Below are positions 1 through 6,089 of a stretch of 29,930 nucleotides of DNA, piece by piece. Source of the DNA: a virus; the IMG/VR virus record IMGVR_UViG_3300010396_000403, positions 1-29,930 of that record. One strand, 5' to 3'. The stretch's first letter is position 1. Every line of letters begins with the position of its first letter. The notes below the pieces were generated by a model. It ran no database searches. It saw only the letters and a program-made list of their open reading frames with translations, and had not been told where the DNA came from. The position numbers and the translations under genes were made by a program.

Positions 1-105
1 AATCTCGGAGGCGCGAATCTCGGAGGCGCGAATCTCGGAGGCGCGAATCTCGAAGGCGCGAATCTCGGAGGCGCGAATCTCGAAGGCGCGAATCTCGAAG
101 GCGCG
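1..105 (+). repeat. 15-bp tandem repeat, seven units, coding for pentapeptides
   Basis: Seven head-to-tail copies of aatctcggaggcgcg run from the first base to 105. Units 4, 6 and 7 carry one change (gg to ga), which turns Gly into Glu. The array is in frame with the pentapeptide-repeat gene, and one DNA unit equals one pentapeptide. Near identity at the nucleotide level points to recent slippage or unequal recombination. The array may continue to the left of the window. Confidence 0.95.
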
Positions 106-354
106 GAAGGTCTCGACAAATTTCCAATCCAGATTGGCAGTCATAAGCATTGGCTCATCACCACGCCTGAAGGAAAACTTCAGATCGGCTGCCACGTTCA
201 TACGTTCGATGAATGGAAGCGCCATGCAGACAAGATTGGCGAGGCGGAAGAATACTCCGAACTCGACATCGAGATTTACAAGCTGCATATCGAGCATATC
301 GAGAAGGTTTCCCGATTGCTGTGGAACGCCAAAAAGAAAGAAAAGGCGGCCTGA
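1..354 (+). CDS. Pentapeptide-repeat protein, C-terminal part (5' end outside window)
   Basis: Reading from base 1 gives an open frame of 117 codons ending in TGA at 352-354. It begins with seven pentapeptides of the form N-L-G/E-G-A, the A(D/N)LXX signature that folds into a right-handed beta-helix. A mixed alpha/beta tail follows, with HWLITT, QIGCHVHTFDEW and a helical end (YKLHIEHIEKVSRLLW). I recall similar tails after pentapeptide repeats in other phage proteins, with the Cys/His pair and FDEW-like motif. The function is unknown; such helices can mimic DNA or serve as binding scaffolds. The start lies upstream of the window, so the length is unknown. The next gene starts one base after the stop. 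Confidence 0.85.
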   Translation, partial: NLGGANLGGANLGGANLEGANLGGANLEGANLEGAEGLDKFPIQIGSHKHWLITTPEGKLQIGCHVHTFDEWKRHADKIGEAEEYSELDIEIYKLHIEHIEKVSRLLWNAKKKEKAA

Positions 355-355
355 C

Positions 356-799
356 GTGGCGATTTCAGATCGCAACATCAATTTTCGCGCGCCGGAGCGC
401 ACGCATGAGCAGCTCAGCCGGTTGATGGACAAGTTCGAGGCGAAACGCACTTGGGTCATCATCAAAGCGATTGAGCATTTTTTTGTGTTCGTCTTCACGC
501 CTTGGATATTGCGTGAAGTGTTCCAGGAATGGGAAGCGTTTTCGCGCAAAATCGTGCAAAACGCGGCAACACAACAGCCTAAACAGTTACGGTTAGTATT
601 CGGTGAATCCGCTTCGCCGTCGTTCTTCGTGCGCTTTGGCGGCATGAGGACGCCCGATGACGAGCGCCCTCAGCCGGACACTCAGGAGCCGATTAAAGCG
701 GTGGGTGTGGTTCTGGCCACGGAGGCATACACATCACCGTCCTTCCCGGCACGCTTTCGCCTGTTATTCGCTCAGGGTATCACGCGGAGGGCTGCTTGA
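356..799 (+). CDS. Ribbon-helix-helix (CopG/MetJ-like) DNA-binding protein with a long tail
   Basis: The gene starts with GTG one base after the previous stop. Residues 6-45 (NINFRAPERTHEQL, then a helix and WVIIKAIEHFF) match the ribbon-helix-helix pattern: a short beta strand followed by two helices, where the strand pairs with its twin in a dimer and enters the DNA major groove. The remaining ~100 residues (helical VFTPWILREVFQEWEAF, then a Pro/Ser-rich stretch) are not familiar. RHH proteins are usually repressors of their own operon or antitoxins. No toxin partner is seen next door; the neighbour is a membrane protein. The RHH call is fairly sure, but the tail could be non-conserved read-on. 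Confidence 0.65.
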   Translation: MAISDRNINFRAPERTHEQLSRLMDKFEAKRTWVIIKAIEHFFVFVFTPWILREVFQEWEAFSRKIVQNAATQQPKQLRLVFGESASPSFFVRFGGMRTPDDERPQPDTQEPIKAVGVVLATEAYTSPSFPARFRLLFAQGITRRAA

Positions 800-1464
800 T
801 TCGCCTCGCTGGAATCGTCGCGTCGTTTGCCGTCCTGCTTTGGGCGGTCTACGCGGTGAATCGCGCGTCGAGGATGCACTGGACGGCGATTGCGTATGTC
901 GCGGCACAGTGCGCGTTCGCATTCCTTGGTCTTCGCGCTCTCGCGCCGATCGATGCGAAGGACACGACGTATCTCCGCATCTTCATGTGGTGCTTTTTCG
1001 CAGTGTTGACGTGTGCGCTGTGCTTCGTGTGCTTTTTGAATTTGCCGTGGTCGCTGATTGCGGTGACTTCGGCGTTCGTGGTGACGGTCGCGCGATACCT
1101 CTACGGGCGCATCCCTCATCCACTGCAAGCGCCAGTGAAACTTTCGTTGGTGCAAGGTTCGGTCCTGCTCGTCTGCGGAATCCTCGCGCTGCTCTCGCTG
1201 TCGGAACGGAACACGCCGGAGCGATACATCGTTGCTTGTGGCTTTGGCGTGTTCTGGACTGCGATGGCGGTATCTGGCCTCGCATGGACGGTCGGCGTGA
1301 CGCGCAACTATCACACTTGGATTTCGCTGAACAGCTGGCTGTCAGCGGCGATTGCAATTCTCAGTTTTGGGCCGATGGCCTATTGGCTGGGGAAAGCACA
1401 AGTCGAGTTGAGTCATCAGGCGCTGCCGGAGATTGCGGCGGCAGAAAGAGCAGGAGCGCGATGA
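796..1464 (+). CDS. Multi-pass membrane protein of unknown function
   Basis: A TTG start at 796 overlaps the upstream stop (TTGA) and is preceded by GGAGG. The 222-residue product has about six to seven hydrophobic segments: near residues 2-20, 30-48, 62-82, 84-100, 120-138, 147-167 and 180-200. They are separated by short charged loops, and the C-terminus is soluble and alanine-rich. I recognise no transport or enzyme motif. It is large for an accessory phage membrane protein. Superinfection exclusion or an effect on the host envelope are possible roles, but neither is shown by the sequence. Holins are usually much smaller, so this is probably not one. Confidence 0.75.
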   Translation: MIRLAGIVASFAVLLWAVYAVNRASRMHWTAIAYVAAQCAFAFLGLRALAPIDAKDTTYLRIFMWCFFAVLTCALCFVCFLNLPWSLIAVTSAFVVTVARYLYGRIPHPLQAPVKLSLVQGSVLLVCGILALLSLSERNTPERYIVACGFGVFWTAMAVSGLAWTVGVTRNYHTWISLNSWLSAAIAILSFGPMAYWLGKAQVELSHQALPEIAAAERAGAR

Positions 1465-1664
1465 GCACCGTTCCAATGCAGAACCTTATCGATGATTACG
1501 CCCAGAAGATGGAGCGCGGACTCAAGGTAAAGATGCGCCATTTCGTAGCGACCATTCCTTTCGCTGAGCGCGCCGATTTCTTCCACCCAATGAACCGCGA
1601 TCTGTGGCAGGCGGAGTTTGGCCGATACCTTCAACAGAAAGGGGAGTTTGCGTCCAATGACTGA
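1461..1664 (+). CDS. Small hypothetical protein (67 aa)
   Basis: The ATG at 1461 overlaps the membrane protein's stop (ATGA) and follows a good AGGAGCG ribosome site. The product is helical and charged (DDYAQKMERGLKVKMRHF, then PFAERADFFHPMNRDLW). I do not recognise the family. No signal peptide, membrane segment or metal site is visible. It is translationally coupled on both sides, since the next gene starts eight bases before its stop. It therefore belongs to the same early operon. Confidence 0.6.
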   Translation: MSTVPMQNLIDDYAQKMERGLKVKMRHFVATIPFAERADFFHPMNRDLWQAEFGRYLQQKGEFASND

Positions 1665-1845
1665 CCGCGAGCAAAACCATCTCGACGTTATGACCGACAT
1701 GGTGGACACGCACTGGAACCAGCCCTACTGCTACGCCACGACCGACGAGCAGGAGCAAGAGGCCGACCAACTACATCAAGCCCTCGCAGCCGCCCACGCG
1801 CAAATCTACGTGACGACCGTTTCGCAAATCCAGGAGGAGCGATGA
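1657..1845 (+). CDS. Small acidic hypothetical protein (62 aa)
   Basis: The start at 1657 (ATG) sits inside the last codons of the previous gene, after a GGGGAG ribosome site. The product begins MTDREQNHLDVMTDMVDTHW and is rich in Glu, Gln and Asp, with a predicted helical hairpin (TDEQEQEADQLHQALAAAHA). I cannot name the family. Its position in a chain of tiny overlapping genes is typical of the accessory early region of lytic phages. Confidence 0.6.
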   Translation: MTDREQNHLDVMTDMVDTHWNQPYCYATTDEQEQEADQLHQALAAAHAQIYVTTVSQIQEER

Positions 1846-1940
1846 ACTGGGCAACGCTCGTATTCGCCGTATCGCTTGTCCTTGGCACGGAGATGATTGC
1901 GCGCGCGATCGGCAGATTTCTGAGGCGCGGATGCATCTAG
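1842..1940 (+). CDS. Single-pass membrane microprotein (32 aa)
   Basis: This gene has one of the strongest ribosome sites in the block (AGGAGG just upstream of ATG 1842) and an ATGA overlap with the preceding gene. The product is one hydrophobic helix (WATLVFAVSLVLG...) followed by a basic tail (RFLRRG), so an N-out/C-in orientation is likely by the positive-inside rule. Its last ten bases overlap the next gene's start. It is too short to assign. It could be a membrane effector, a holin-like or spanin-like component, or an accessory peptide. Confidence 0.55.
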   Translation: MNWATLVFAVSLVLGTEMIARAIGRFLRRGCI

Positions 1941-2116
1941 CCGCACTCATTCTCTTCGCGCTCTTCCTGCTGGCCGTGCTGGTCGGCAAGCGCTTGGCGT
2001 ATGTGCGCGAAGAGATGGAGCGGCGGCTGGACGAGGCCGAAGTGGATGCGGAGCTGCGCCGGCAGTACGTGTATCAGTGGTGCGGGCTCTTCGAAATACC
2101 TGAGGTTAAGCGATGA
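1931..2116 (+). CDS. N-anchored membrane protein with amphipathic coil (61 aa)
   Basis: The product has an N-terminal hydrophobic segment (residues 3-22, LAALILFALFLLAVLVG). A charged helical region follows (YVREEMERRLDEAEVDAELRR), then a short tail containing one Cys. This looks like an inner-membrane-anchored coiled coil, a layout shared with i-spanins (Rz-type), but no partner o-spanin lipobox is nearby, so I do not call it one. The ATG at 1931 lies within the previous gene's last codons. Confidence 0.6.
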   Translation: MHLAALILFALFLLAVLVGKRLAYVREEMERRLDEAEVDAELRRQYVYQWCGLFEIPEVKR

Positions 2117-2298
2117 GACAACTTCCCTATCGAGCGAAGCGCTGTCCTGATTGCACGTCCGATGACGCCGATTGCCAGACATGCGGCGGCTGCCATCGCG
2201 TAATTGAGCGCGTGAAGGATTTACAGACCGTGCGCGACGTTATCAAGGACTACATCGCTAAGGCACGGGCGTATCGCGCGGCATGGGGCCACAAATGA
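2113..2298 (+). CDS. Small zinc-ribbon-like protein (61 aa)
   Basis: The N-terminal half holds CPDC at residues 11-14 and, close behind, CQTCGGC. That is five cysteines plus a histidine (CGGCH), a spacing that fits a treble-clef or zinc-ribbon metal site. The C-terminal half is a basic helix (VIKDYIAKARAYRAAW). It probably binds nucleic acid or protein, but the function is unknown. The ATG overlaps the preceding TGA (ATGA). Confidence 0.6.
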   Translation: MRQLPYRAKRCPDCTSDDADCQTCGGCHRVIERVKDLQTVRDVIKDYIAKARAYRAAWGHK

Positions 2299-2402
2299 AT
2301 GCCGAGTCGAGCGTCGCGCTGGCCGTGCTGTGCGCTGCGCTGGCGGCTGGCGCGATCACGCTGGGCTACTGGAAGGAGCGGCTGCATGAGCTACGTGGAT
2401 AA
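2295..2402 (+). CDS. Single-pass membrane microprotein (35 aa)
   Basis: The ATG at 2295 overlaps the previous stop (ATGA). The product is MNAESSVALAVLCAALAAG plus a short end rich in Lys, Arg and Glu (GYWKERLHELRG). It reads as one alanine-rich transmembrane helix with a cytoplasmic basic tail. Its 3' end overlaps the next gene by 17 bases. It has the same design as the products at 1842 and 2595, but no clear sequence similarity to them. Confidence 0.5.
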   Translation: MNAESSVALAVLCAALAAGAITLGYWKERLHELRG

Positions 2403-2598
2403 GCATCTCCGTATTTGGGTCGTTGGCGTTCGCGAGCGTGCGCCGAAGCGCAAATCGGAGTGGACCTCTCGATGGCATCCGACTTCCCGCGCGTGGCACG
2501 GAACACGCAAAGAGTGTCAGGCATACATCGACGGCGAGATTGCGAAGTCCAATTTTGAATACTACGAGTACAAGCCGCTGAGGTATCGCCCGGCGTGA
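2386..2598 (+). CDS. Small basic hypothetical protein (70 aa)
   Basis: I chose ATG 2386 because AAGGAGCGG lies just upstream; an in-frame ATG at 2299 would overlap the whole preceding gene. The product has beta character at the start (LRIWVVGVRERAPKRKSEWT), then HPTSRAWHGTRKECQAYID and a Tyr-rich end (FEYYEYKPLRY). The pattern resembles small phage proteins with an N-terminal beta hairpin and a helix, possibly binding nucleic acid. I do not recognise the family. Confidence 0.6.
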   Translation: MSYVDKHLRIWVVGVRERAPKRKSEWTSRWHPTSRAWHGTRKECQAYIDGEIAKSNFEYYEYKPLRYRPA

Positions 2599-2690
2599 CC
2601 GACTCCGCCATTTCGTGGGCGCTCACCATCGGCTTTGGCGCGCTGGCTGTGGCGATGTGGCTCTACGTGAAGCGAAAGGCGAAGGAATGA
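2595..2690 (+). CDS. Single-pass membrane microprotein (31 aa)
   Basis: GTG at 2595 overlaps the previous TGA (GTGA), and its own TGA overlaps the next ATG (ATGA). The product is one hydrophobic helix (ISWALTIGFGALAVAMWLYV) followed by KRKAKE. The coupling at both ends is the main evidence that it is translated. The function is unknown. Confidence 0.5.
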   Translation: MTDSAISWALTIGFGALAVAMWLYVKRKAKE

Positions 2691-2872
2691 CCGGCGACCA
2701 ACTGATTGTCGAGCTGGCGAGCATCGTGGAGACGACGTGCTATCCGCGTTTTGATCGCGTGACGGGCGACCAGCAGCCGATTACCCGCGAAGAATGGGAC
2801 ATCGTGGCCGACAAAGTTCTGATGCTTTGCGCGAGAAACAAGCCGAAGGAGGCTGTCAATGGCAACCACTGA
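2687..2872 (+). CDS. Small hypothetical protein (61 aa)
   Basis: The ATG at 2687 overlaps the previous stop, after an AAGGCGAAGGA ribosome site. The product is MTGDQLIVELASIVETTCYP followed by RFDRVTGDQQPITREEW and a C-terminal helix. It reads as a compact alpha-helical protein with two cysteines. I cannot place the family. The gene overlaps the following coiled-coil gene by 14 bases. Confidence 0.6.
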   Translation: MTGDQLIVELASIVETTCYPRFDRVTGDQQPITREEWDIVADKVLMLCARNKPKEAVNGNH

Positions 2873-3632
2873 AGTTGTGCGAGTCGAGACAAAGAAGATC
2901 GAAACGGCGCTCACGTCGCTGCGGGAGCGGGCGAATGCAATTGTCGTATCCGACGCCGATAGCTACGCCGCCGCCTGCCAGATTGCTCTCGATGGCCGCG
3001 CCTACATCAAGAATGTTGGATTTGAGCTGGACCCCGGTATCGCCTCCGCAAAAGACCACCTCGACCTGCTGAGGAACCAAAAGGCCAAGTTTGTTGATCC
3101 GGCCAAGCAGATTGTCGAGGTGGCGGCCCAGAAGGCTGAGGCGTGGAAAGCCGAAGAGAGACGTAAAGCCGCGGCCGAGCAGGAACGCATCAACGCGGAG
3201 CGTCGCCGCGAAGCTGCCCGTGTCGCAGAAGAGGAGCGCCAAGCGGCGGTTCGCAAGGCTGAGGCGGAACGTAAAGAGCGGGAAGCTGAGATCGAGCGCG
3301 AGCGAGCGGCTGGAGAGTTAAAGAAGCGCGAAGCCGACAAGCTGGCCAAACTCGCCGCCGAACAAGCTGAGGCAGCCAAGAGACAGGCTGCGGAAGCTGC
3401 CGTGACCGCTGCGGCGAGTGTGCAAGAAGTGAAAGTTGCTCCCGCCGTCCCAAAGGTTGCGGGTATCAAAGCGCGAGTGAACTACAAGTTCAAGGTCATT
3501 GACGAATCGAAGCTCCCACGCAAGTTCTTGATGGCCGACGAAGTGGCGATCGGGCAATTCATCCGCGCCGAGAAGCGAACGGGAACGGACATCATCCCCG
3601 GCGTGGAGGTTTATTCGGAGGATGGAGTTTGA
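2859..3632 (+). CDS. Phage coiled-coil protein next to the annealase gene (257 aa)
   Basis: Three parts are visible: a helical N-terminal domain (residues 1-85), a long highly charged coiled coil rich in Ala, Glu, Lys and Arg (about 85-190), and a C-terminal domain from about 205. The last part reads VNYKFKVIDESKLPRKFLM, then DEVAIGQFIRAEKRTG and IPGVEVYSE. I know this C-terminal pattern (strand, 'lys/val-P-R', helix, 'IPGV') from phage proteins encoded just before RecT/Bet genes, which supports a role in recombination or replication. The exact activity is not known. The ribosome site AAGGAGG precedes ATG 2859. The coiled coil makes TolA-like matches likely in searches, and these would be spurious. 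Confidence 0.75.
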   Translation: MATTEVVRVETKKIETALTSLRERANAIVVSDADSYAAACQIALDGRAYIKNVGFELDPGIASAKDHLDLLRNQKAKFVDPAKQIVEVAAQKAEAWKAEERRKAAAEQERINAERRREAARVAEEERQAAVRKAEAERKEREAEIERERAAGELKKREADKLAKLAAEQAEAAKRQAAEAAVTAAASVQEVKVAPAVPKVAGIKARVNYKFKVIDESKLPRKFLMADEVAIGQFIRAEKRTGTDIIPGVEVYSEDGV

Positions 3633-3937
3633 GGACTGACGAACAGCGCAAATGGATGCGGGAGTGGAAGCGTGCCCACAGGCCAAAGACGCGAAAGAGG
3701 AATCATCTCAAAGAGAGGGCCGGTTCCAAAGCGTGGAAGGTTGCAAACCGAGAGAAAGTACTGGCCCAAAACCTGCTCAACAGGGCTATCCGGTTTGGAA
3801 GGATTGTTCGTCCGACTCTTTGCGAGAAGTGCAGAGCGGATGGAAAGACTGAAGGGCATCACACAGATTACACGAAACCACTGGAGGTTGCATGGCTCTG
3901 TCGAAAGTGTCACCGCGTCGAACATCGCATGGATTAG
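3629..3937 (+). CDS. HNH-type zinc-binding protein (102 aa)
   Basis: A TTG start overlaps the preceding stop (TTGA) and follows GGAGGATGGAG. The basic N-terminal half (KRAHRPKTRKRNHLKERAG) is likely to contact nucleic acid. The C-terminal half has C65-x2-C68, HH at 77-78 in GHHTDYTKPLEVAWLC, then C91-x2-C94-H95. This is the phage HNH-like fold with two CxxC knuckles. Small free-standing HNH proteins can nick DNA or act in packaging. Whether this one is catalytic is uncertain. Its last 46 bases overlap the Bet gene. Confidence 0.75.
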   Translation: MRTDEQRKWMREWKRAHRPKTRKRNHLKERAGSKAWKVANREKVLAQNLLNRAIRFGRIVRPTLCEKCRADGKTEGHHTDYTKPLEVAWLCRKCHRVEHRMD

Positions 3938-4677
3938 CGGTATCGAAGCCGAAGCGGTTGCAGAAGAACGAAGTAGAACTCCTGAAGCGCACGGTGGCTA
4001 AGGGTGTGACGGATGACGAGTTCGCTTTGTTTCTTTGGGTGGCTAAGAAACACAAAATCGACCCGATGACGAGGCAGCTCCACTGTATCAAGCGGTTCAC
4101 TCAGAAGCACCACCAAGACGAAAAGGGCATCTGGATCGCCGGTCACACGATGTCGATTCAGATCGGAATAGACGGATATAGGGCGCTTGCAGGGCGCGAT
4201 CATGCGGATTTTGGCGGTTGCGACGAGCCGGAGTTTGAATTCTCAGAGACGAACAAGCGAATCCCGACCGTAGCCCGAATCAGACTCTGGAAGAAGGGAT
4301 TAGAGCACCCGATCGTCGGAGTCGCCTATTGGGACGAGTACGCGCCGAAGGACCTGACCAAAGCCGAGGCGTTCATGTGGGCGAAGATGCCGAAACACAT
4401 GCTGGCGAAGTGTGCCGAGGCTCTGGCTCTGCGCAAGGGCTACCCCGAACTAGCCGATATTTACACGAACGAAGAGATGGCGCAGACCGCCGACGAATAC
4501 ACGCCAGAAGGCCGCCAGATCATCGACCAACATCCTGAAACCGGTTCCCGCGAAGCTGCCCAAGCTGTAGCGCAACGAAAAATAAAAGAGCACAAGGAGA
4601 AAAAGACGAAGGAAAAGGCGCCGATACAGGAACAAATCTGGCCGAAACGGGAGCCGGGTGAAGATGCCAACGTGTAA
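3892..4677 (+). CDS. bet: Bet/RecT-family single-strand annealing protein
   Basis: This 261-residue protein matches the Bet family closely. It has an N-terminal ELLKRTVAKGVTDDEFALFL helix (residues 29-48), then KIDPMTRQLHCIKRF, MSIQIGIDGYRALAGR (88-102), and the typical MWAKMPKHMLAKCAEALALR (162-181) followed by KGYPELADIYT. Bet proteins coat single-stranded DNA and anneal it to complementary strands during phage recombination. The C-terminus is charged and probably flexible. ATG 3892 has GGAGG five bases upstream, so I accept a 46-base overlap with the HNH gene. A partner exonuclease is not recognisable in this window. Confidence 0.92.
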   Translation: MALSKVSPRRTSHGLAVSKPKRLQKNEVELLKRTVAKGVTDDEFALFLWVAKKHKIDPMTRQLHCIKRFTQKHHQDEKGIWIAGHTMSIQIGIDGYRALAGRDHADFGGCDEPEFEFSETNKRIPTVARIRLWKKGLEHPIVGVAYWDEYAPKDLTKAEAFMWAKMPKHMLAKCAEALALRKGYPELADIYTNEEMAQTADEYTPEGRQIIDQHPETGSREAAQAVAQRKIKEHKEKKTKEKAPIQEQIWPKREPGEDANV

Positions 4678-5122
4678 AGAAGCCCTGGAGTTCTACAAAA
4701 AGGCTGTCCGCGACGGCAAGGGCGACATGCGGACTGGGCATCCGTACATCGCTGAGGAAGAAGCGGCGAAGCGCGAGAAAAACGAGCCGGACGAACACGG
4801 GCGGCAAAAAACAAAGATTTCATTCGACTCCGCAGATCCCGACAGCTACCGGGAATGGCACAAGGAACGCAAGCGCTGGCTTACGCGCGCCCAGAACAAT
4901 CCGACGCTCTCTACGGACGCGATGGTACTTGGTCTGAAGGCGTACTCCGACGAAGCGATCGACAAAATTATCGAAACTTTGGGCGTGATACGAGCCCGAA
5001 TGGAAGCTGAACGAGCCGAAGCCAACGGTGTGCCGCGCGCTGTAATTCCTCAAGTTCCCCGCGAAGACGAGATCGAACCGCTACTTCGGCGCTCGATCAT
5101 GATGGCGGAGGCCCGCAAATGA
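4658..5122 (+). CDS. Hypothetical protein downstream of Bet (154 aa)
   Basis: The start is GTG 4658 or ATG 4664; both overlap the end of bet. I keep 4658 because the ACGGGAG ribosome site fits it better. The product is soluble and charged. It has an N-terminal helix (CKEALEFYKKAVRDGKGD), a middle segment with WHKERKRWLTRAQNNPTL, and a helix DEAIDKIIETLGVIRARMEAE. Position directly after the annealase would suit a recombination partner, but I see none of the motifs of a YqaJ or lambda-type exonuclease. The function is unknown. Confidence 0.65.
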   Translation: MKMPTCKEALEFYKKAVRDGKGDMRTGHPYIAEEEAAKREKNEPDEHGRQKTKISFDSADPDSYREWHKERKRWLTRAQNNPTLSTDAMVLGLKAYSDEAIDKIIETLGVIRARMEAERAEANGVPRAVIPQVPREDEIEPLLRRSIMMAEARK

Positions 5123-5256
5123 GAGACAAAGACCAAGACACATGCGGCAACAAGCTACGCGAGGGCGAAAAGGTTATCGCCGTCTGCGACAAAAAGAAAG
5201 GACACCGAGGCGAGCACGAGAACGAACACTATGCGTGGTGGAGCGACAAGAATTGA
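5119..5256 (+). CDS. Small Cys/His protein (45 aa)
   Basis: The ATG at 5119 overlaps the previous TGA (ATGA) and its TGA overlaps a TTG start (TTGA). The product carries C9, C23, H29 and H33 in a layout C-x13-C-x5-H-x3-H, then EHYAWWSDKN. I recall small phage proteins ending in a GEH...WAWW-type tail, so this is likely a real family, perhaps metal-binding. It is below usual gene-finder length limits. Confidence 0.55.
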   Translation: MRDKDQDTCGNKLREGEKVIAVCDKKKGHRGEHENEHYAWWSDKN

Positions 5257-5588
5257 AAGCCGATCGCGAACTCACGAAGGCGATGAAGTTTCAGGACCCG
5301 CGCAGCTTCATCGGCAAGCGCATCCACCCTGAGACGAATCATCAATGCGTGTACTTGAAGGGCAGGGATGTTGGGCCGGCGCGGCTAGCGATCTACGAGC
5401 GCGACAAGGAGCTGTGCAAGTTCTGCGGTCGCTTCGCAGATTGGGACGATGGCGAGATGCATCACGTAGTCGGTGGATTGGGCCTGCAACGCTGCTCATG
5501 CCCAGAGAATTTAGTGTGGTCGTGCGGCCCTTGCCATCAAAAGGAGCACGGGCGGTTCTGGCGCACGGCAAGGATCGCGGCCGCATGA
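5253..5588 (+). CDS. HNH endonuclease-like protein (111 aa)
   Basis: TTG 5253 overlaps the previous stop. An in-frame ATG at 5283, preceded by GAAGG, is an alternative start. The core is RLAIYERDKELCKFCGRF, then GEMHHVVGGLGLQRC and ENLVWSCGPCHQKEHGR. It has metal knuckles C55/C58 and C91/C94 with the HH at 70-71, as in HNH nucleases. The length is normal for a stand-alone phage HNH. It could be a homing nuclease or a functional phage nickase; the text cannot separate these. Confidence 0.8.
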   Translation: MKADRELTKAMKFQDPRSFIGKRIHPETNHQCVYLKGRDVGPARLAIYERDKELCKFCGRFADWDDGEMHHVVGGLGLQRCSCPENLVWSCGPCHQKEHGRFWRTARIAAA

Positions 5589-5761
5589 ACCTGCCCCGCG
5601 CCATCGAGCTACACCGAATTATGCAGGGCATGGCACTGGCCTTCGAGCGCGGCGAGGAAGAGGACGTGCGCGACTTCAACGCGCGATTCATGATTTTGTC
5701 AGACGAGTTCATGCGAGCTATTCAGGAGCCAGAGAAGAGCGATGCCGTGGGATCGAAGTAA
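5585..5761 (+). CDS. Small helical protein (58 aa)
   Basis: The ATG at 5585 overlaps the stop of the HNH gene (ATGA). The product is MNLPRAIELHRIMQGMALAF, then an acidic stretch (ERGEEEDVRDFNARF) and the tail SDEFMRAIQEPEKSDAVGSK. It is probably two helices, with no metal site. The tail motif D/E-EFM-x-AI-x-EPE recurs in the 20-codon gene at 6086. Its last 20 bases overlap the next HNH-type gene. The function is unknown. Confidence 0.6.
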   Translation: MNLPRAIELHRIMQGMALAFERGEEEDVRDFNARFMILSDEFMRAIQEPEKSDAVGSK

Positions 5762-6089
5762 GTACCCGAGGGACTGGGAAGAAATCGTCGCGGCTGTGCG
5801 TTTGCGTTCTGGCAATCGCTGCGAGTGTCACGGCGAGTGCGGGCTGCATAAAACAACGCCAGGACCGAGGCGGTGCGTGGAGACAAATGGTAACGACGCG
5901 CGATGGGCGAAAGGTCGTGTGGTGCTGACAACGGCTCATCTGTGCGAATGCGACCCACCTTGCGGGATTCCCGCGCACCTCAAGCACATGTGTCAGCGGT
6001 GCCATTTGCGTGTCGATGTGAAGCTGCACATGCGCCACGCCAAGGAGACGCGCGAGCGCAAAGTTGGGCAAAAGAGGCTATTCGCGTGA
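5742..6089 (+). CDS. HNH-like zinc protein, phage family with C-x2-C-H end (115 aa)
   Basis: It begins MPWDRSKYPRDWEEIVAAVR, and YPxDWxxI is a start I know from a widespread phage family. Metal-binding groups follow: C27-x-C29-x3-C33, H66 in VVLTTAHLCECDPPC, and C84-x2-C87-H88 in LKHMCQRCHLRVD. The order fits a degenerate HNH/McrA-type fold. I do not see a clear second catalytic histidine, so it may bind DNA or RNA without cutting. A duplicate-like arrangement (small helical gene, then this) precedes the methyltransferase. Confidence 0.75.
   Translation: MPWDRSKYPRDWEEIVAAVRLRSGNRCECHGECGLHKTTPGPRRCVETNGNDARWAKGRVVLTTAHLCECDPPCGIPAHLKHMCQRCHLRVDVKLHMRHAKETRERKVGQKRLFA

Noticed and set aside
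1-105. CRISPR-like array
   Set aside because: The units are directly adjacent without spacers and code for pentapeptides in frame.
657-1460. Upstream part of a + strand frame in front of the small gene at 1461
   Set aside because: It overlaps the multi-pass membrane gene throughout and has an Arg-rich, motif-free translation; only the part from 1461 has a ribosome site and sensible sequence.
1931-2116. Rz-type spanin
   Set aside because: The layout (N-terminal anchor plus coil) fits, but there is no lipoprotein partner or lysis gene next to it.
3002-3469. Minus-strand Ala/Ser-rich frame opposite the coiled-coil gene
   Set aside because: It is the complement of repeated Glu/Lys/Ala codons; the composition alone explains it.
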